64,000 nt of DNA from Ascarosepion bandense (Eukaryota; Mollusca; Cephalopoda; Sepiida; Sepiidae), in contig JBBBDQ010001918.1 of assembly GCA_037127315.1 (NCBI GenBank), forward strand, positions 3,127,501 to 3,191,500, in the 5' to 3' direction. A model generated the notes under the pieces. The model saw only the letters and a list, made by a program, of their open reading frames with translations. It searched no databases and was not told where the DNA came from. The position numbers were made by a program, and so were the translations under genes. This document shows, piece after piece, positions 59,641-64,000 of the stretch; positions within the stretch are counted from its first letter, which is position 1, and the number at the start of each line of letters is the position of its first letter.

Positions 59641-59810
59641 TATAACGGAACCGACAGGAAATGGAACTCGGGTTTCGAATGAACCATTCCGAGCCATTAT
59701 GCATTATACCATCCGCACATCCGCACATCCCAAGTACCTGGTATTCCCAAGCGGTCACCTATCTAAGTACTGACCAGGATCAATGTTCTTTAACTTTGAC
59801 TTTTTAACGT
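59627..59810 (-). mobile_element. 5S/tRNA composite SINE head
   Basis: GTAAGTGAATATAACGG, GGAACTCGGGTTTCGAATG (box B decayed) and TTATGCATTATACCATCCGC, then the 5S-like part: AGTACCTGGTATTCCCAAGC and TATCTAAGTACTGACCAGG (59733-59781), which parallels the 5S rRNA 3' arm and internal promoter. Same order as 9100-9352. Confidence 0.78.
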
Positions 59811-59879
59811 GATGTAGCAGTAGACAAGAAGTGTAGGTAGCAAAATTATTGTGCTAGTTGAATGATTGTTTGTTTTTGT

Positions 59880-60180
59880 TTAGCGGCATATCAACACCTC
59901 ACTGGGTTATAGAATGCGGAAATCTAGATATTTTGTTTAGATTTTGATAATTTTAGAAATAGAAATTTTTCTATTTAATTCATAGCTGGAGGGAGAAAAG
60001 GTGGACTCATAACTTTCCCAAATGTATTTGCGCGTAAATGAATACAAGAACACAGTTCTGCTATTAGCAATTCCGAACCATTATAGATACAACCACCCGT
60101 ACATCCAAGTTTGCAGCACCTAGTATTTCTAAATGGCCACTCCTCTAGGGACTGAGCGGGCTCAACGTTGTCTAACTTTC
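59880..60180 (-). mobile_element. 5S/tRNA composite SINE, diverged
   Basis: TTCATAGCTGGAGGGAGAA, TATTTGCGCGTAAATGAATA, a decayed tRNA head, then TGCAGCACCTAGTATTTCTA and TAGGGACTGAGCGGGCTCAA, the 5S-like part. A short conserved block TTTGTTTAGCGGCATATCAA precedes it. Confidence 0.7.
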
Positions 60181-60378
60181 TTGTGTCAAGAAACCATACC
60201 ACTTGAAGATTTCCAACAGCGGAAACAGCTAAAATGGGGAGTACATGTATCTCAAAGAGAAATAAATGACTTAAGATTAAGCCCAATCTCCCAGGCAGTA
60301 CCTCTCTTTCTGGAGGTGGGTTTACTGTCCAGCTTCCCCAACAGGGAAGGCTTGGACAATTTTTCCACGGTATTGCCG
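60181..60378. other. Unassigned, moderately complex sequence
   Basis: The plus frame 60133-60396 (87 codons) spans the SINE and this stretch; no domain recognised. Confidence 0.35.
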
Positions 60379-60653
60379 TTAACCCTAGAACACTAACCAT
60401 CAATTAAAGTTGCACCACTACTAACCATGGGTAATCACACCCGATTTCGAAAATCTAAAAAATGTATTAAATATAAAACTTTATTTAAAATATTTTACTT
60501 GAAGGCACTTCAAATTTCGTACTTCGAGTTACAATTTATAGGAACTGAAAAGCATATTATTTAAGTAAGAAAATCAGGTACTGAAAATGCTAATTAAAAA
60601 TAGGAAAATTTGCGCTGATTACTATATTGGCATGGTTAGTGTTCTAGGGCTCA
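60379..60653 (+). mobile_element. Second TTAA/CCCT-type MITE
   Basis: TTAA 60379-60382, then CCCTAGAACACTAACCA. The right end is TGGTTAGTGTTCTAGGG (60633-60649), a perfect 17-bp inverted repeat, followed by CTCAA in place of TTAA. The 267-bp interior is AT-rich. piggyBac-like by target and terminal bases, but sequence-unrelated to the 222-bp MITE. Confidence 0.75.
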
Positions 60654-61127
60654 ACGCACTTTAAATTGACTTTTGTTTCATTCGGTAGCGACGTGCGTGC
60701 ACTGAAAAATACACATAATCAAGATGTTGATGTTCGACATTCCTTGAGGTTAGGAAGGAAGCTCCCTTTGGTACAGGAAAGAGCATCAGCACTTAGTGGA
60801 CTTGAGAAACCCATTTCCTGAAAAATTGTTTTATTTTAAATAATTTTGATATTTCAACCGAAAGTAGCACTAGCTGTTCGATCAATGGACGTCAAATATT
60901 TCTTTGTGGGAAATAATATTACCATTACACGCAAAGAAGAGCGCAGATACTACACATCTATTCCAGCCTAATGGCCAGGGAGTGAAGGAAAGTAGAACAG
61001 GCTGCTCGGTCAATGAACGCCGGATGTTTCCTTTTAAGGAAACGGCTAATATGACCATTACCATATACATTATTTACACTGTTCGGACTGTTGTCCTCAT
61101 CTTTATTTTATTTTATTTTATTGTTTT
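60654..61127. other. No gene recognised
   Basis: Includes two blocks with the TTCCTTTTAAGGAAACGGCT and GCTGTTCGATCAATGGACG wording that recur weakly (60868-60900, 61000-61045), perhaps a decayed short repeat. The overlapping 62- and 75-codon frames are on opposite strands. Confidence 0.35.
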
Positions 61128-61425
61128 TTAATCGTATCACCCTGAGCAAGGTGGTAACGCCACTGATGTGTAGGGGGCTACGTAATAGTGAAAAGATTGG
61201 AAAAGAGAAAGTCGAAAACCACATCCTAAACAGGGACCAAGGGATGAGCCTCTTAACCTGTTCAATAGACGTGGGTGGAGTGTGAACCGGGCGATAGATA
61301 GACCTATCTACTCCAATTGAAAAAAAAAAAAAGAAACCAAAGTGAGAAAATTGGAAAAGAGAAAAGCCGGAAACCACATCCTAAACAGGGAACAAGGGAT
61401 GAGCCTCTTAACCTGTTCAATATTA
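61128..61425 (-). mobile_element. Two tandem tail-sharing short elements, reversed
   Basis: 61128-61315 is complete (CACCCTGAGCAAGGTGGTAA to GACCTATCTACTCCAATTG). 61333-61425 is a partial second unit (GTGAGAAAATTGGAAAAGAG to CTCTTAACCTGTTCAAT). This mirrors the plus-strand pair at 35064-35418. Confidence 0.85.
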
Positions 61426-61500
61426 CCATGTTCACAACGTTTCGGCTTATGAACACTCCGGCCTTCTTCAGGTTCTAGGAATTTTGAACCGAACCATTTA
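61426..61500 (-). repeat. Retroelement-like tail module (GAAGAAGGCCGG)
   Basis: CACAACGTTTCGGCTTATGA and CCGGCCTTCTTCAGGTTCTA reversed match the modules at 11365-11400 and 61845-61895. Confidence 0.6.
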
Positions 61501-61790
61501 TTTCGATCACTGAGGTAGATTATTCTTGTTCCATTTGTGATGCTACTTCTGGATGAATATTGTTATCTCCCTGTAACTCAGTTCTCTAAGTTATTTTTAC
61601 CACAGCTGTAGCCAAGTATTGAACACTCAACGCTTTGGGCCAATCACTGGAACCAACCAACCAACGCTTATATCTACTGGGCCATGTGTCCTCAAGTTGT
61701 GAGTTTAATAACTGTCTACAGCAGTGGTGAACAAATAACTTAGAGAGTTGAGTTAAAAGGAGATAGCTACATGGCTATATATATGGAGCG
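61501..61790. other. No gene recognised
   Basis: Non-coding between two copies of the tail module; includes CAACCAACCAACGCTTATAT near 61655. Confidence 0.4.
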
Positions 61791-61794
61791 AGAA

Positions 61795-61965
61795 CAGTTT
61801 ATTTCAGTGATCGGAATAAACGATTCGGTTGAAAAATTCCTAGCACCTGAAGAAGACCGTAGTGTATAATGGCTGAAATATCGTAAACATGACAATAAAA
61901 ATGAGGACAACATTCTGAACAATGTAAATCGTGTAAATATACCAGATCTCAGAAGTGTAGACATT
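61795..61965 (+). repeat. Retroelement-like tail module, second copy
   Basis: GTTTATTTCAGTGATCGG (opposed to the 61480-61515 wording), ACCTGAAGAAGACCGTAGTG, GGCTGAAATATCGTAAACAT and AAAATGAGGACAACATTCTG. Together with 61426-61515 it forms an inverted pair. Confidence 0.6.
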
Positions 61966-62185
61966 ATCATATACGGGCCACGGGGGTGGGGGCGTTTGGT
62001 TCTATGAGTTATCTGTTTAATCTTCTCATCATTGGACAATTTCCGCACTCTGAATGCTTCTTCATACGCTCTCTTGTGCGGTACCAGAAGCCCTTGGTAG
62101 CAACCACCCTAATACTCTTTGTTAAGTCCCCATAAAAGAGTCAAGATTCTGTTCATTCAAATTGAACGGAACTTTGTGTAGCCAA
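61966..62185. other. Unassigned
   Basis: No motif or repeat mate recognised. Confidence 0.35.
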
Positions 62186-62201
62186 GATAGATAGATAGAT
62201 C

Positions 62202-62233
<32 letters not shown>

Positions 62234-62336
62234 TAAGGAGAGAAAGAAAGACAACAAGAGAGAGAAAGAGAGAGATAAGGAGAGAAAGAAAGACAACAAG
62301 TGAGAGAAAGAGAGAGATAAGGAAAGAAAGAAAGAC

Positions 62337-62373
<37 letters not shown>

Positions 62374-62389
62374 GGAGAGAAAGAAAGAC

Positions 62390-62449
<60 letters not shown>
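62186..62449 (+). repeat. (GA)n array with AAGAAAGACAACA modules
   Basis: GA runs separated by four near-identical modules GATAAGGAGAGAAAGAAAGA followed by CAACA. The minus-strand SLSLSL frames (up to 118 codons) are artefacts. Confidence 0.95.
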
Positions 62450-62451
<2 letters not shown>

Positions 62452-62779
62452 TGAACTACATGTTCTACCATGGTTCACCTGAAGATTTTCCTAGAATTTT
62501 GCAATATGGATTCTTTTGTCAGCTGCAAAGAGAAAAAAATGCGTTGTTAGTCTTATTCTCATTCATCGTAGCAATTGACCTGCCACCGCAGGGCCTGTCA
62601 TTAAGATCATCTTTCGTTTCCATTAACTCTCCTTCGAAGGGCACGGTATAAACTTAGGGTCAATGTATTGTTTGCAAAATGAAGCAGCAGAATTAAGCAT
62701 ATGATTTCCAGTACGTAGATGATCGAAAACAGATGCATGTGAACAGATGCGAATATTTACATAGATGCAAAAAAGCCCC
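62450..62779. other. Unassigned sequence with a 66-codon frame
   Basis: The plus frame 62451-62651 has ordinary amino-acid composition but no recognised domain, and no repeat mate is seen. I do not call a gene. Confidence 0.3.

Positions 62780-62822
<43 letters not shown>
62780..62822 (+). repeat. (TA)n microsatellite
   Basis: About 21 TA units. Confidence 0.95.
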
Positions 62823-62825
<3 letters not shown>

Positions 62826-63499
62826 TGAAATAGATGCAGGTTCTGTCCCAGTGGGGAACGTATTTCTCATTACGAAAATTTCTTAAATGTGCAGGCAGAT
62901 AGATGCAAGGTCCATATGGGCACCACATGTACTGCAACAGATTAAAGGTATTAGTTACTTACTGTAATGAGACAGCACAATTTTGACAAAAAATTGTAGC
63001 TCTAGAAAACAATTCAGTGTTATGAAAATGTATATAAATTGCTTTAATCGCTAGACCATCCAGAGTAAATTGGCGTCGAGGTTTTTACAACGTTTCACCA
63101 TTCCTGGTATATCTTCTATTATAACAATAACGAATAATATGGAAATGTTATGGGGGAGTTACCCACTTAATAATGAACTCTTCTTTGCCTATATTAACCG
63201 AGAGTTAATTACTCTCGAGAACGTGTGCAGGAGGGAGAGAGACTCTCTCGTGAGGACTCTCGTGTGGAGTGAGCAAGGGCGACATAGACTCTGGTTCCCA
63301 GTACGACTTCAGTTCAGCGCAAGCTATTATTACTTTCCTCTTTATATCTCTTTGTATTTCTTTGTATTTGTTTGTATTTCTTCTTGACGCAATGTATATT
63401 CTTGAACCTATCACCTTTTTGACTTATTATTTTATGGTCCCATACCGGGTCCATATCAGGAAACAAGAAGAAAAGAAAAAGAATTTTAGTCAAATTGGC

Positions 63500-63500
<1 letters not shown>
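62823..63500. other. Unassigned; possible LTR-like segment
   Basis: 63190-63420 has several short internal repeats (ACTCTCGAGAACG, CTCTCGTGAGGACTCTCGTG, CTTTGTATTTCTTTGTATTTG) reminiscent of LTR promoter/leader regions. No second LTR or gag/pol is in view, so no call is made. Confidence 0.25.

Positions 63501-63558
<58 letters not shown>
63501..63558 (+). repeat. (AC)n(TA)n microsatellite
   Basis: AC run from 63503, then TA to 63558. Confidence 0.95.
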
Positions 63559-63598
63559 AGAAAGTTTTCTAATTTGCTTGAAGTATTGTGCATATTAA

Positions 63599-63738
63599 GA
63601 ATACGGTTAGGTTTTGAAGGCTGTCACAATGCGTTTAGTAAAATAAAGGAACGTAAATAAATATTTGGATATCACCTTATTTATCTTCCTTTATTTTACT
63701 AAATGTATTGTGACACCCTTCAAATCCTCACCATATTC
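63599..63738. repeat. 140-bp imperfect inverted repeat
   Basis: Left arm GAATACGGTTAGGTTTTGAA onwards pairs with the right arm ending CTTCAAATCCTCACCATATTC; the arms of about 62 bp include CACAATGCGTTTAGTAAAAT against TTTTACTAAATGTATTGTG. The right arm ends two bases before the first base of the hammerhead. Confidence 0.88.
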
Positions 63739-63739
63739 T

Positions 63740-63783
63740 CCGTACTGATGAGCTGTGATACGGCGAAACAGATCTGTCTGCGG
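63740..63783 (+). ncRNA. Type I hammerhead ribozyme, intact core (copy 4)
   Basis: Stem I CCGUA (63740-63744) with UGCGG (63779-63783). CUGAUGA 63745-63751. Stem II GCUGU/ACGGC with loop GAU, one G-U pair. GAAA 63765-63768. Stem III ACAGA/UCUGU 63768-63777. C17 at 63778; predicted cleavage GUC|UGCGG. The stem II change relative to copy 2 (A to G opposite U) keeps pairing. Confidence 0.88.
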
Positions 63784-64000
63784 TTGACAATATTTACGCT
63801 CTCACACTCTGATTGAGCACTCTGGAAAAATAATAGACTTTGATAAACAGTAGCTACTCTGGCATGTACGCATCGCTCATTCAGTGAAATGAATTAGAGC
63901 GCTCTGGCTATTGGGCGCGTATAATGATATGCGCTAAAAAGTCTACCTACTTCCACCGAACACCCATAGACAGGGGTAGAGTCGCCAACTGACGCCATTT
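63784..64000 (+). mobile_element. Hammerhead-bearing tRNA-like SINE, next unit (cut by window end)
   Basis: Directly after the hammerhead: TTTACGCTCTCACACTCTGA, TAGCTACTCTGGCATGTACG, AGAGCGCTCTGGCTATTGGG and a decayed box A (CCCATAGACAGGGGTAGAGT). It is the same 5' part as 38241-38440 and stops inside the tRNA-like part at 64000. Hammerhead followed by a new unit start indicates a head-to-tail dimer or longer array. Confidence 0.82.

Overview
The window looks like gene-poor, AT-rich intergenic or intronic DNA from a large, repeat-dominated animal genome. Long TATC/GATA, TA, AC/GT and CT microsatellites, several tRNA-derived SINE families and many decayed LINE, mariner, hAT, Helitron and MITE copies fit a lophotrochozoan, most likely a coleoid cephalopod such as an octopus. 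That assignment is inference from repeat style; no host gene fixes it. I found no convincing host protein gene, no intact transposase or reverse transcriptase, no rRNA gene, no functional-looking tRNA and no CRISPR. Nearly every long open frame comes from simple repeats, a tandem array or a broken mobile element.

Layout. 0-2.1 kb: a Tc1-type transposase scrap, a LINE scrap, a 31-bp minisatellite and a MITE end. 2.5-6.7 kb: two copies of a ~1.9 kb element with AGGTACCT ends, one split by a LINE. 7-8.8 kb: microsatellites and a short duplication. 9-12 kb: SINEs and GAAA arrays. 12.3-12.6 kb: a CpG-richer block. 13-15.2 kb: a tRNA-like SINE, a Helitron and a dead mariner. 15.5-16.6 kb: TTAA-flanked MITEs with an empty-site match at 10.05 kb. 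16.9-19.2 kb: microsatellite and 75-bp arrays. 20.2-23.4 kb: a hammerhead-bearing SINE, foldbacks, a 565-bp duplication and a hairpin-rich 238-bp repeat. 23.6-31.3 kb: LINE, SINE pair, AGGTACCT element, a ~375-bp array of tRNA-Ser-like units, Helitron. 31.6-37.9 kb: CT/TATATAAG repeats, LINE copies, a second Helitron family, a nested mariner. 38-44.9 kb: a second hammerhead SINE, LINEs, Helitron, SINE. 45-47.3 kb: hAT remnants. 48-52.5 kb: AGGTACCT element with nested insertions, then a Tc1-type MITE. 53.8-59.8 kb: hammerhead SINE, LINE copies, and a 93-bp (31-codon) array expanded inside a LINE reading frame. 60-64 kb: SINEs, another TTAA MITE, tail-sharing elements, and a hammerhead unit running off the window end.

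The most striking content is a tRNA-like SINE family whose 3' part folds as a type I hammerhead ribozyme: four copies, two with an intact core. Next come the in-frame 31-codon expansion inside a LINE, the TTAA MITE with visible empty site and flank capture, and the tandem tRNA-Ser-like units. 'LINE-A' (endonuclease/reverse-transcriptase type), 'LINE-B' (a second non-LTR family) and the other family labels are local names used only here.
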